Origin: Burkholderia puraquae | Lineage (GTDB): Bacteria; Pseudomonadota; Gammaproteobacteria; Burkholderiales; Burkholderiaceae | Assembly: GCF_002099195.1 (NCBI RefSeq) | Contig: NZ_NBYX01000002.1 | Coordinates: forward strand, 411,206 to 475,205 | DNA length: 64,000 nt | Direction of reading: 5' to 3' | Shown here: positions 17,470-27,089 of the stretch, one piece after another | Position numbering within the stretch: the stretch's first letter is position 1 | How the letters are laid out: each line of letters starts with the position of its first letter | The notes under the pieces: generated by a model | The model's database searches: none | Told to the model about the DNA's origin: nothing | Seen by the model: the letters and a program-made list of their open reading frames with translations, nothing else | Position numbers and translations under genes: made by a program

Positions 17470-18294
17470 ATGAGCCCATGGATCGCCGCCCTGCCGATGT
17501 ACAACGTGACGCCGCGCCACGACGCGCTTTGGCGCGCGCTGCTGCGCGACGCGCTCGATGCGTTCGCGAACGCGGGTGGGCCTGCCGATGTCGCGCTCCC
17601 CGGCGAACCGTTCGACGACCTGCATGCGCTGTGGCGGCGCGACGATCTGCTGCTGTCGCAGACCTGTGGCTATCCGTACCGGATGCTGGGCCTGAGCGAT
17701 GTCGTGCGACTGATCGCGACACCCGTGTTCGATGCGGACGGCTGCCGCGGCGCGCACTACAGCAGTGTGCTGGTCGTGTCGGCACGCGCGTATTCGAGCG
17801 GCGCGACGACGCTCGCCGCATGCCGCGGGCTGCGGGCCGCATTCAACGGTCGAGATTCGCACAGCGGGATGAACGCACTCCGGCATGCGGTGGCGCCCCA
17901 TGCGCGCGACGGACGATTCTTCGGATCGGTTGCCGCGCTCGGCTCGCACCTGAACGTGCTGCGCGCGCTGGCTTCAGGCGACGCCGATTGCGCGGCGATC
18001 GACTGCGTGACGTTCGCGTACGTGCGGGACGCACTGCCGGAATTGCTGGAGGGCATCCGGATCGTCGGGATGACGGCGTCCGCCCCGGGGTTGCCGTTCG
18101 TCGCATCGCGGGCGCTGTCGGACACGCAGGCCGCCGCATTGCGGGATGCGCTCGACCGCGCGGTCGAGGCCGATGCGGAACGGGCGCGCGTGCTGCGGCT
18201 GAAGGGGTTCGAACGGCTGTCGCCGGGCGACTACGACACGATTGCGCGGTTCGAGCGCGAGGCGGCTGCGCACGGGTATCCGGAACTGGCGTGA
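17470..18294 (+). CDS. PhnD-like periplasmic-binding-fold protein without a signal peptide
   Basis: The 274-residue product resembles the phosphate/phosphonate-binding PhnD family: ALPMYNVTPRHDALWRALL at the start, a TCGYPY segment, GAHYSSVLVV, FNGRDSHSGMNALRHAV and GDADCAAIDCVTFAYV. These match the hinge and ligand loops of the family. No signal peptide is visible, so it may be cytoplasmic or exported by an unseen start. No permease or ATPase gene is adjacent, which makes a transport role doubtful. Its stop codon touches an 11-bp tandem repeat. Confidence 0.72.
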   Translation: MSPWIAALPMYNVTPRHDALWRALLRDALDAFANAGGPADVALPGEPFDDLHALWRRDDLLLSQTCGYPYRMLGLSDVVRLIATPVFDADGCRGAHYSSVLVVSARAYSSGATTLAACRGLRAAFNGRDSHSGMNALRHAVAPHARDGRFFGSVAALGSHLNVLRALASGDADCAAIDCVTFAYVRDALPELLEGIRIVGMTASAPGLPFVASRALSDTQAAALRDALDRAVEADAERARVLRLKGFERLSPGDYDTIARFEREAAAHGYPELA

Positions 18295-18360
18295 TGCGAG
18301 GGTAATGCGAGGGTAATGCGAGGGTAATGCGAGGGTAATGCGAGGGTAATGCGAGGGTAA
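18295..18360. repeat. six perfect tandem copies of an 11-bp unit
   Basis: The unit TGCGAGGGTAA is repeated six times without mismatch, beginning at the base after the PhnD-like stop codon; a seventh unit is degenerate from 18361. The period is not a multiple of three. The array lies between convergent genes, so a change in copy number would not alter either protein. Confidence 0.95.
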
Positions 18361-18414
18361 TGCGACGGAGCGCAGGCCGAGCGCGCCGCGTGAGTGCCGC
18401 GGCGCGCGCCGGCA

Positions 18415-19808
<1,394 letters not shown>

Positions 19809-19812
<4 letters not shown>

Positions 19813-20006
19813 TCCAGGTCTCCGAGGTAAGGGCGGCCGGCCATCTGCTCGTAGACGACCGTGCCGTCTTCGGCATCGAAGCGTTCGAGGTAGTTGCGTG
19901 CGCCGCACAGCGGGCAGCGGAACAGCAGCCCCTGGCCTTCGTCCTTGATGACGACGTCGGATTGCTCCCACTGCGTGCCGCAGCTCTGGTTTCGGCAGGT
20001 AAACAC
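19809..20006 (-). CDS. small zinc-ribbon protein coupled to dbpA
   Basis: The 65-residue product has two CxxC-type pairs (FTCRNQSC and FRCPLCGA) arranged as a zinc ribbon, followed by NYLERFDAEDG and a short acidic tail. There is no membrane segment. Its stop TGA overlaps the dbpA ATG by two bases. The pairing suggests that it may assist RNA binding or assembly steps with DbpA, but this is context-based inference only. Confidence 0.8.
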
Positions 20007-20443
20007 GGTCTTTCTCCAGCTGAATTCGGTTGTGCGCCCTTTGCGGGCGGGCGTGGGCGTCGCACGGCCACGGCGGTCGCGTGCGCCCGCGGGAACGGGG
20101 CGGTGCGGACGGTGGCGTGAGGGTGCGACGCTGCGGATGATGGATCGGGAGGGCGATTCGGGATCGCGCGTGCCGCAATTCTAGCGGATACCGCGCGCGG
20201 TGCCGGGTCGGATGCGGTGGAATCGGCGCAATCGGTCGATTTCGCCCGGGCGGCGCGACTGATCGGCCGATGGCACGCGCCACGGCGACGGTCGCCGACG
20301 CAAAAGCGGCCATCCTCACGGATGGCCGCAGATTGCCGACCGCCTCCCCGTTCTTCGGAGCGAGAGGCAGTCCGTCTTTCAGGCGAAACGGGACGGAACG
20401 GGCAACGGCCTGCCCGTCGCGTGATGCGTCGCCGTTCGGCGGA
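20007..20443. other. intergenic region between mqo and the zinc-ribbon/dbpA operon
   Basis: About 437 bp. It holds the mqo terminator at 20301-20329 and probably the promoter of the zinc-ribbon/dbpA operon near 20010-20200, though no strong sigma70 element is visible. Several GC-rich partial repeats are present. No convincing gene. Confidence 0.5.
20301..20329 (-). terminator. Rho-independent terminator of mqo
   Basis: A perfect 10-bp stem GCGGCCATCC/GGATGGCCGC with a 4-nt loop is followed on the minus strand by UUUUG. It lies 115 bp after the mqo stop. Confidence 0.65.
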
Positions 20444-22090
20444 TTACAGCGCCATGTCGGCCGCTGCCTTGGCCGGCCGGGCCGGCGCGGCAGCGGCACC
20501 CGACGGGGCGGGCACGCTGAGGTCGATCTTCGGCGGCGGCGACAGCTGCAGCACGTCGCTCGTGTAGGTCCATTCCTCGACGACCTTAGCCGGGCTGTCG
20601 TTCAGCTTCGTGCCGTAGCTCGGCACGATCTGGCGGATCTTCTGCTGCCACTCGGGCGTTGCGACCTTGTCCTTGAACACCTTCTTCATCAGGTTCAGCA
20701 TGATCGGCGCGGCCGTCGACGCGCCCGGCGACGCGCCGAGCAGGCCCGCGATGCTGCCGTCCTGCGAGCTGACGATCTCGGTGCCGAGCTTCAGCACGCC
20801 ACCCTTGACCGGGTCGCGCTTGATGATCTGCACGCGCTGGCCGGCCTGCCACAGGCGCCAGTCTTCCTTCTTCGCGTTCGGGAAGTATTCCTTCAGCGCG
20901 TTGAAGCGGTCGTCATCGGACAGCATCAGCTGGCCGGCCAGGTACTGGACCAGCGGGAATTCGTCGACGCCCACGCGCATCATCGGCGCGACGTTGTGCG
21001 TGTTGGTGCTCTTGAGCAGGTCGAAGTACGAGCCGTTCTTCAGGAACTTGGTCGAGAACGTCGCGAACGGCCCGAACAGGATGATCTTCTTGCCGTCGAT
21101 GATCCGCGTGTCGAGGTGCGGCACCGACATCGGCGGCGAGCCGACCGACGCCTTGCCGTACGCCTTCGCGAGATGCTGCTTCACGACCTCGGGGTTGTCG
21201 GTCACGAGGAACGAGCCGCCAACCGGGAATGCGCCGTAGTCCTTCGCCTCGGGGATGCCCGACGCCTGCAGCAGGTGCAGCGCACCGCCGCCCGCGCCGA
21301 TGAACACGAACTTCGCGTCGACCGACTGCGCCGGTTCATCCGAGTGCAGCTTGACCCAGCTCACGTGCCACGTGCCGTCGGCGTTGCGCGAGATCTCGCG
21401 CACTTCGCTCGACAGCGACAGCGTGAAGTTCGGCTGCGTCTTCAGGTAGCCGACGAACTGGCGCGTGATCTCGCCGAAGTTCACGTCGGTGCCGATCGGC
21501 GTCCACGTTGCCGCGACCTTCTGGTTGCGGTCGCGGCCTTCCATCATCAGCGGCACCCACTGCTTGATCTGGTCGTAGTCTTCCGAATACTGCATCCCGC
21601 GGAACAGCGGGCTGGCCTGCAGCGCCTCGTAGCGCTTCTTCAGGAAGCGGACATTGTCGTCGCCCCACACGAAGCTCATGTGCGGCGTCGAGTTGATGAA
21701 CGAGTGCGGGTTCTTCAGCACGCCCTGCTTGACCTGCCACGCCCAGAACTGGCGCGAGATCTGGAACGACTCGTTGATCTCGATCGCCTTCGAGATGTCG
21801 ATCTTGCCGTCCGCCTTTTCCGGCGTGTAGTTGAGTTCGGCGAGCGCCGAGTGGCCGGTGCCGGCGTTGTTCCAGCCGTTCGAGCTTTCCAGCGCGACGC
21901 CGTCGAGGCGCTCGACCATCGTCATCGACCAGTCAGGCTGAAGCTCGTGCAGCCACACGCCGAGCGTCGAGCTCATGATGCCGCCGCCCACCAGCAGGAC
22001 GTCGACCTTCTTCGTATCGGCGGCATGCGCGGACGACGCGGCGACGCACAGCGCGAGCGCCGACAGTATTACCCGTAATGTTTTGATCAC
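20444..22090 (-). CDS. mqo: malate:quinone oxidoreductase
   Basis: The 548-residue product oxidises malate to oxaloacetate and passes electrons to quinone. After an N-terminal hydrophobic signal-like segment ([15 protein letters not shown]) comes the FAD motif [17 protein letters not shown], and the Mqo signatures [20 protein letters not shown] and [26 protein letters not shown] and the C-terminal [17 protein letters not shown] are also typical. The GTG at 22090 follows GGGA and matches the family length; the open frame upstream is not coding. A Pro/Ala-rich tail ends the protein. Confidence 0.95.
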   Translation of the reverse strand: MIKTLRVILSALALCVAASSAHAADTKKVDVLLVGGGIMSSTLGVWLHELQPDWSMTMVERLDGVALESSNGWNNAGTGHSALAELNYTPEKADGKIDISKAIEINESFQISRQFWAWQVKQGVLKNPHSFINSTPHMSFVWGDDNVRFLKKRYEALQASPLFRGMQYSEDYDQIKQWVPLMMEGRDRNQKVAATWTPIGTDVNFGEITRQFVGYLKTQPNFTLSLSSEVREISRNADGTWHVSWVKLHSDEPAQSVDAKFVFIGAGGGALHLLQASGIPEAKDYGAFPVGGSFLVTDNPEVVKQHLAKAYGKASVGSPPMSVPHLDTRIIDGKKIILFGPFATFSTKFLKNGSYFDLLKSTNTHNVAPMMRVGVDEFPLVQYLAGQLMLSDDDRFNALKEYFPNAKKEDWRLWQAGQRVQIIKRDPVKGGVLKLGTEIVSSQDGSIAGLLGASPGASTAAPIMLNLMKKVFKDKVATPEWQQKIRQIVPSYGTKLNDSPAKVVEEWTYTSDVLQLSPPPKIDLSVPAPSGAAAAPARPAKAAADMAL

Positions 22091-22619
22091 AGCAGATCCC
22101 TTCTTCAACTTGGATGCATCGGTTTGCCAAGCCGCCCGGCACGCGTGCCGATCGCGGCGAAACACGGATCCGGAGATCCGGATCGCGAATCCGGAATTCC
22201 GGATCGACGCCGCACGCCGTTGCATTTGCGCACGCGAAACCGTCGGGAAGGACACCTTCGGATCGGCTTCCTGCGGGCAGGCAAGCGCCTGCGTCACAGT
22301 GGCGCACAACGCGCCCGGGCCCTTGCGGCAAGCCTGGGCGGAAGGCGCTTCAGGCTGCGTGGAAAGAGGCCGCGCGCGACGCGTTTTGCGGGGGCGGGGT
22401 GGCAAGGGGCGCGTAATGTAACCGAACTCGTTTGCTGTGTCACAAACGAAAAATACCGTTGTTTTTGTGGGGTTTTTTGCGTGTCCGGGTTTCCGGAATG
22501 GCGGTCGCCGGAAGCGGGAAAGATGTGGATAACTGCGCGGGATCGGGAGGGCTTTTCGGGCGCGATCGTGTCGTGTCGCGGCAGCGCGCGGCGGCACGAT
22601 CGCGTGACGTCATGTCACT
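22091..22619. other. mqo upstream region
   Basis: About 530 bp between the mqo start and the lipoprotein gene stop. It contains the dense repeat at 22166-22206 and an AT-richer stretch near 22420-22480 likely to hold the mqo promoter. No gene supported. Confidence 0.5.
22166..22206. repeat. clustered ATCCGGA inverted and direct repeats
   Basis: Within 41 bp the element ATCCGGA or its complement TCCGGAT occurs repeatedly, including GGATCCGGAGATCCGGATC and AATCCGGAATTCCGGATCG. It forms overlapping palindromes 76-116 bp upstream of the mqo start, possibly a cooperative operator or a small hairpin in the mqo leader. Confidence 0.6.
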
Positions 22620-22931
22620 TTACTTCGCGGCACCGTTCCGGCAGAACTGGTCATACGCTTGCGCCGAATTTGCGAAGCCCTTCTGTTTCGCGAGTTCCCA
22701 CGGGCGCTCGCATTGTTGCGTCGTTTCGCACCACGAATAGCCCGCCGAGCCAATGCAGCCGTGCGCATCGCGATCGCCGCCGACCATCGGCGGCGCTGCC
22801 TGGGCGGTCTGCGTGTCCTGCCCGGCGATATTGGGCGGGAGAGGGGCGGGCGGTTGTGTCGCGCATGCGCTCAAAGCAACAGCGAATGCGATCGCGGCGG
22901 CAATCGGCGCGGAAGGAATGAGATGTTTCAT
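22620..22931 (-). CDS. small lipoprotein with conserved C-x-W/C-RPWE motif
   Basis: The 103-residue product has a lipoprotein signal ending in ALSAC. After a Pro-rich linker comes GGDRDAHGCIGSAGYSWC and QQCERPWELA, with three Cys residues beyond the lipid anchor. I have seen similar GCxGSAGYxWC...C-RPWE modules in proteobacterial small lipoproteins of unknown function. GGAG precedes the ATG at 22931. It is downstream of the Lrp gene on the same strand, 61 bp apart. Confidence 0.7.
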   Translation of the reverse strand: MKHLIPSAPIAAAIAFAVALSACATQPPAPLPPNIAGQDTQTAQAAPPMVGGDRDAHGCIGSAGYSWCETTQQCERPWELAKQKGFANSAQAYDQFCRNGAAK

Positions 22932-22992
22932 TGCTTGGTGCTCCATGGAATGACGATCAGCGGTGGATGCCCGTGCACGGGCGAAGGGGCGT

Positions 22993-23481
22993 TCACGCGT
23001 CCGGCACCGGCACGCGCGACGAGAACTTCACTTCGCGCAACGCGAGGCTCGACTGGATCGACGACACCCCCGGCTGCTTGCGCAGCACGCGCTCGACGAA
23101 TTCCGCATACGCATCGAGATCCGCCGCGACGACCTGCAGGATGTAGTCGGCCGCACCGGTGATCTTGTGGCAGGACGTCACTTCGTCGTGACGCCGCATC
23201 ACGTCCTCGAAGTGATCGGAATCCTGGTCGGAATGCATGTTGAACGTCACCTGCACGAACGCGAACACGTTCATGCCGAGCGCGCGCCGGTCGAGATTCG
23301 CCTGGTAGCCGGTGATCACGCCTTCGTCCTCGAGCCGCTTGCGGCGCCGCCAGCACGGCGTGACGCTCAGCGACAGCTTCTCGCCGAGCGTCGCGTTCGA
23401 CAGCGCGCCGTCGTCCTGCAGCAGGCGCAGCATGGCGCGGTCGACGCCATCCAGTTCGGCCGAAACGCGATTTTTGCTCAT
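22993..23481 (-). CDS. Lrp/AsnC-family transcriptional regulator
   Basis: A 162-residue regulator. The N-terminal helix-turn-helix reads MLRLLQDDGALSNATLGEKL followed by SVTPCWRRRKRLEDEGVI. The C-terminal RAM domain includes FAFVQVTFNMH and VTSCHKITGAADYILQVVA, which in Lrp proteins binds amino acids and mediates oligomers. It is divergent from the chimeric remnant at 23597, whose lost parent genes (polyamine deacetylase, amino acid ABC transporter) would be natural targets. ATG at 23481 fits the family length. Confidence 0.93.
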   Translation of the reverse strand: MSKNRVSAELDGVDRAMLRLLQDDGALSNATLGEKLSLSVTPCWRRRKRLEDEGVITGYQANLDRRALGMNVFAFVQVTFNMHSDQDSDHFEDVMRRHDEVTSCHKITGAADYILQVVAADLDAYAEFVERVLRKQPGVSSIQSSLALREVKFSSRVPVPDA

Positions 23482-23596
23482 TTCCGGGGTTTCGTAGGCG
23501 GTTTTCTCAAAATTGTATGAAAGACGCGCGTCGAAGGCAAAGCTGTTGCCGGTTGCCGTCAATAAACTGTTGCCACCCTCACCGCAACGGCCAACC

Positions 23597-24004
23597 ATGC
23601 TCACGGTCTATAGCAGCGATCACCAACTGCATTGCGGCGTCGAACTGAAGGATGGCGCGATCACCGATTCGTTCGAAAACCCCCTTCGCGCCGAAACGGT
23701 GCGCGCTGCCGGCCTCGGCGACGTGATCGGGCCGAAGCCGTTCGGCCGCGCGAACTACGCGGCCGCGCACAGCGCGCGCTACGTCGATTTCCTCGCCGGC
23801 GCGCGGGACGAATGGACCGCGACGGGTCGCACCTGCCAGGCGCTGCCGCTCGTGTGGCCGGTGCGCGCGATGCCGGCCGCCGACTATCGCGGCGTGATCG
23901 GTGAAACGAGCTTCACGCCGCACGGCGACCTGAAGCATGGCGCGATGTCGGTGTTCACGTACAAGAGCGGCAAGAAGGCGCTGCTCGATATCGTGAAGAT
24001 GTGA
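23597..24004 (+). pseudogene. chimeric remnant: acetylpolyamine amidohydrolase N-terminus joined to LivK-type C-terminus
   Basis: The 135-residue frame begins like an acetylpolyamine amidohydrolase of the histone-deacetylase family (VYSSDHQLHCGVELKDG, LGDVIGPKPFGRANY, HSARYVDFLAGARDEW and LPLVWPVRAM). After about residue 94 it changes to the C-terminal end of a branched-chain amino acid binding protein (ADYRGVIGETSF, HGDLKHGAMSVFTYKSG). The junction is near 23870-23890 and keeps the frame. The simplest explanation is a deletion that fused two adjacent genes. Catalytic His/Asp metal residues of the deacetylase and the ligand-binding lobe of LivK are both missing, so it is unlikely to work as either. 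Confidence 0.7.
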
Positions 24005-24035
24005 TGCGGCGGCGACGTCACGTACGACGTCGCAG

Positions 24036-24064
24036 GGCCGCGAAGCGGGATGGGCTTCGCGGCC
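24036..24064. terminator. bidirectional terminator-like hairpin
   Basis: A perfect 11-bp stem GGCCGCGAAGC/GCTTCGCGGCC with a 7-nt loop lies between the convergent remnant (ends 24004) and MscS-type gene (ends 24073). No long U tract on either side. Confidence 0.6.
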
Positions 24065-24072
24065 GCCGCCGT

Positions 24073-24942
24073 TTACAGCGCGCGCGTTTGCGCGCGATCG
24101 GCGCGACGCTCCGTGTCGTGCACGATGTGCAGCTCGCGCGTGCGGATCGGCAGTGCGCAGTTCGCGTCGGCGAGCGTCTTGCGCACCTGGCGCGCGAGGC
24201 GCCAGCGCATCGCCCAGAACTTGTCGGTGTGCGTCCATACGCGCATGTTCGCGACGGCCGTGCTGTCGTCGAAGCGCATCACCATCACGTCCGGCGCGGG
24301 ATCCTGCAGCACGTCGGGATCGGCCGCGGCCAGCGCGCGCAGCGCGTCGAGCGCGCGATCGATATCGTCATGCACCGATACTTCCACTTCGAGATCGAGG
24401 CGGCGGGTGGGGTTGCGCGTGTAGTTGCGGATCGAACTGCCCCACAGCGCGCTGTTCGGCACGTATTCGCAGATGCCGTCCGGTTTCGTCAGCCGTGTCA
24501 TGAAGAGCCCGACCTCGTCGACGGTACCCGCGACACCCGTGCCGCCGTCGATATAGTCGCCGACCTTGAACGGCCGCAGCAGCAGAAGCATGATGCCGGC
24601 CGCGATGTTCTGCATCGTGCCTTGCAGCGCGAGCCCGATCGCGAGGCCGGCCGCGCCGAGCACTGCGACGATGCTCGCGGTTTCGATGCCGAGCTGCGAC
24701 AGCGCGCCGACGATGGCGACGATGCGGACGCCCCACACGGCGACGTCGCAGAGGATCGGCCGCAGCGTGTCGTCGACGCGCTCCTTGTTCGAGAGCAGGC
24801 GGTTCAGCCAGTTGCCGATGCGTTTCGACAGCCACCAGCCGGCGAAAAGCAGCGCCAGGCCGGCGCATAGCTTGAGGGAGAGCGTGGACAGCGCGTTCCA
24901 CAGGAACGTCCAGCGCTCCGGATGTAGTTGATCGAGAAACAT
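24073..24942 (-). CDS. MscS-family small mechanosensitive channel
   Basis: The 289-residue protein has three N-terminal membrane segments; the pore-lining third helix reads VLGAAGLAIGLALQGTMQNI, with the glycine/alanine pattern of MscS TM3. The beta domain follows with PFKVGDYIDGG, GTVDEVGLFMTRL and PNSALWGSSIRNYTR. The channel opens under membrane tension and protects against hypo-osmotic shock. It is divergent from the M23 peptidase gene, and an Rcs-box-like palindrome lies between them, so the two envelope genes may share control. Confidence 0.93.
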   Translation of the reverse strand: MFLDQLHPERWTFLWNALSTLSLKLCAGLALLFAGWWLSKRIGNWLNRLLSNKERVDDTLRPILCDVAVWGVRIVAIVGALSQLGIETASIVAVLGAAGLAIGLALQGTMQNIAAGIMLLLLRPFKVGDYIDGGTGVAGTVDEVGLFMTRLTKPDGICEYVPNSALWGSSIRNYTRNPTRRLDLEVEVSVHDDIDRALDALRALAAADPDVLQDPAPDVMVMRFDDSTAVANMRVWTHTDKFWAMRWRLARQVRKTLADANCALPIRTRELHIVHDTERRADRAQTRAL

Positions 24943-25148
24943 GACGGGATTCCGGGTTGAAGAAACGATGCGCGACGCGCAGCGTGCCCGCGGTGGTCGG
25001 GCCGGCTGGCGCTCATGCGCAGGCAGCGTTCGACCGTGTACGGGGCAGGATGGTTCGCGCGAGCGGGTGGGGTCGGATGTCGCGTCGCCGTGCCGCCGTG
25101 CCGCGAAATCGCGATTTCGATCTAGTACGAAGCGGTTTTCAGATTAAA

Positions 25149-25191
25149 TGAGACTAGTCCTATTCAGCTGTTTCGATCACGCCGATACACT
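25149..25191 (+). promoter_or_regulatory. Rcs-box-like site and promoter upstream of the M23 peptidase
   Basis: TGAGACTAGTCCTA (25149-25162) matches TAGGACnnGTCCTA at 10 of 12 positions. It directly abuts TTCAGC (25163-25168), followed after 17 bp by TACACT (25186-25191). The same arrangement is seen upstream of the TPR gene. Two-mismatch sites could arise by chance, so the position is the main support. Confidence 0.4.
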
Positions 25192-25282
25192 CGTTTTCAC
25201 GTTGCCGGGTCGCGACGATCGTTCCTCCGCGATACCCGGTTCTTTCCCGATTGTTCATTGACAGACAGCGAGTGACGACGTC

Positions 25283-26647
25283 ATGCGGTTAGACCTGCGT
25301 TTCCGTCTCGCACGCGAACAAGGTCAACCCGCACCGCGCGGCGTTTGCGGTTTCCCGATGCGCCGCGCGCTGCTGCGCGGTGTCATCGCGGCGGCCTGTG
25401 TGGCCGGCGCACCGGGTGCGGTGGCACACGCGTCTCACGACGCCGCGCCGCTTTCGCCCGCGATGGCCGATCTTGTCGACGTGCCTTTTTTCAATGCCGC
25501 GCGCACGACGTGGGGCGGCTTGCATGCATCGACGGCCGCGCCGCTCGACGTTGCATACGCGTCGCATGCGTTGTCCGCGCCGATAGCCGGCGAACGCGAC
25601 GACCCCGTTGCGCGCTTCGGTGCATGCGTGGCTTACCGCGTGCTGTGCGACGCGGCGCGCGGTGCGGTCGAGCGCGCGTACGCGTCGAGGTTCGATTACG
25701 GTCTTGCGTCGGCGTTGCCCGCGATGGGCGAGCAGGCGGCGTTCGAACGGCGTCCGGTCGATCTCGCCGCCGCCGAGCCGTTCGTGCTTGCGGCAGCCGA
25801 GCGTGGCGCGCGGGCCGGTGCGATCGTCGGCAGCCTGCAGGCGTCGCTGGCGCGCGCCGATCTGCCGGCCGGCGTTGCCGCACAGATCACCCGCATGCTT
25901 GCCGGTCGCATCGACCTGAAACAGCGCGGCGCACTCGGCGACACCTTCCGCGTGGCCTATGAACCTGATGACACTGCGATGCTGCCTGACGGCGTGCGCG
26001 TGACGGCGCTCGAGCTCCGCTTTCGCGGCCAGCACGTCGCGGGCGTGTGGTTCGCACCCGATACCGGCTCGCCGGGCGCCTATTACGACCTCGACGGCAT
26101 GCCGCTCGCCGGCGCCCGGTTTGCGATGCCGGTCAACGCAAACCGGATCAGCTCGCATTTCGGTACGCGCGTGCATCCGGTGACCGGCGCGCGTCATGTG
26201 CATTCCGGCGTCGATCTCGCGGCGCCGGCCGGGCGCGCGGTTCATGCGTCGGAGCGCGGCGTGGTGACGTTCATCGGCACCGAGCCGCGCGGCTACGGCA
26301 AGTACGTGGTGATTCGCCACGACGGCGGCTATGCGTCGTACTACGCGCACCTGTCGGCGTTCGAGCCGACACTGCGAACCGGCATGCGGGTCGTGCGCGG
26401 CCACCGCGTTGGTGCGGTCGGCAGCACGGGCACGGCTACGGGACCGCATCTGCACTTCGAGGTTCGGCGGCACGATCGTCTCGTCGATCCGGTCGCGCTG
26501 GTACAGGCGGGCAAGGCGGCGAAGCTGAAGGGCGAACGGCGCGTGGCGTTCAACCGCGTAGTGCTCGACGCGCGTACGCGCCTGGCGTCGGCTGCGTGGT
26601 CGCAGCCGGTGGCGATGTCGAAGCCTGCAGGATCGCGGGCCGGTTGA
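25283..26647 (+). CDS. M23-family (LytM-type) periplasmic metallopeptidase
   Basis: The 454-residue protein has a late signal segment (RRALLRGVIAAACVAGAPGA, about residues 26-48), so the true start may be the ATG at 25358. The middle contains an OapA-like region (GDTFRVAYEPDD). The C-terminal peptidase domain has RISSHFGTRVHPVTGARH, the zinc ligands HSGVDLAAP and the HLHFEV motif, so it should cut peptidoglycan cross-links or activate amidases in the periplasm. An Rcs-box-like promoter lies 90-130 bp upstream. Confidence 0.88.
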   Translation: MRLDLRFRLAREQGQPAPRGVCGFPMRRALLRGVIAAACVAGAPGAVAHASHDAAPLSPAMADLVDVPFFNAARTTWGGLHASTAAPLDVAYASHALSAPIAGERDDPVARFGACVAYRVLCDAARGAVERAYASRFDYGLASALPAMGEQAAFERRPVDLAAAEPFVLAAAERGARAGAIVGSLQASLARADLPAGVAAQITRMLAGRIDLKQRGALGDTFRVAYEPDDTAMLPDGVRVTALELRFRGQHVAGVWFAPDTGSPGAYYDLDGMPLAGARFAMPVNANRISSHFGTRVHPVTGARHVHSGVDLAAPAGRAVHASERGVVTFIGTEPRGYGKYVVIRHDGGYASYYAHLSAFEPTLRTGMRVVRGHRVGAVGSTGTATGPHLHFEVRRHDRLVDPVALVQAGKAAKLKGERRVAFNRVVLDARTRLASAAWSQPVAMSKPAGSRAG

Positions 26648-27089
26648 CGGTTGGCGAGGTGCGGGCCGCCGTGGCGGGCGGCATCGTTGCATGTGCATCT
26701 CGACGCGCGTGCCGGTATTTTCCGAATTGCCGGCCATCGTGCGGAGCAACATGGCGTAAATGATGCGTAAGTCATCGTACGGCCAATCGAGCATCGAATG
26801 GCGTCAAATTTTCCGGCTGCCTCAAGGCGCCATCTTCATCGCATTCAAGGTTTGCCTGAAACTCGGCAAATTCAACCGCTTTACTTTTCCGCTTGCCTGC
26901 CACGACGGCGACGCATGATTTGCCGCAACGCAGCAGCGCGGCCCATTCCGTTATTTTCGAATGCGAAATTAATCCCAGGCTGATTGCCGATATTACGCGA
27001 TCGGATCTTGCGATTATTTCAAGGCGGGTGATATAACCCGTTTCACGCACCGATTTGCAGCGATAACGTCATCAATAAATGCGAGCGGA
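26648..27089. other. autotransporter upstream region, lower GC
   Basis: About 440 bp, noticeably richer in A+T than the flanks. It holds the palindrome at 27025-27040. A minus-strand frame at 26772-27050 with a GTG start is open but lacks a ribosome-binding site and overlaps that palindrome, so I did not accept it. No other gene seen. Confidence 0.5.
27025..27040. promoter_or_regulatory. 16-bp near-perfect palindrome upstream of the autotransporter
   Basis: CGGGTGATATAACCCG is self-complementary except at one base pair. It ends 49 bp before the autotransporter start codon, a location suited to a dimeric regulator at the promoter or leader. Confidence 0.5.

Noticed and set aside
26772..27050. 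Possible 92-residue minus-strand gene upstream of the autotransporter
   Set aside because: Only a GTG start without ribosome-binding site, overlapping a likely operator; no recognisable motif. Kept as a weak possibility only.
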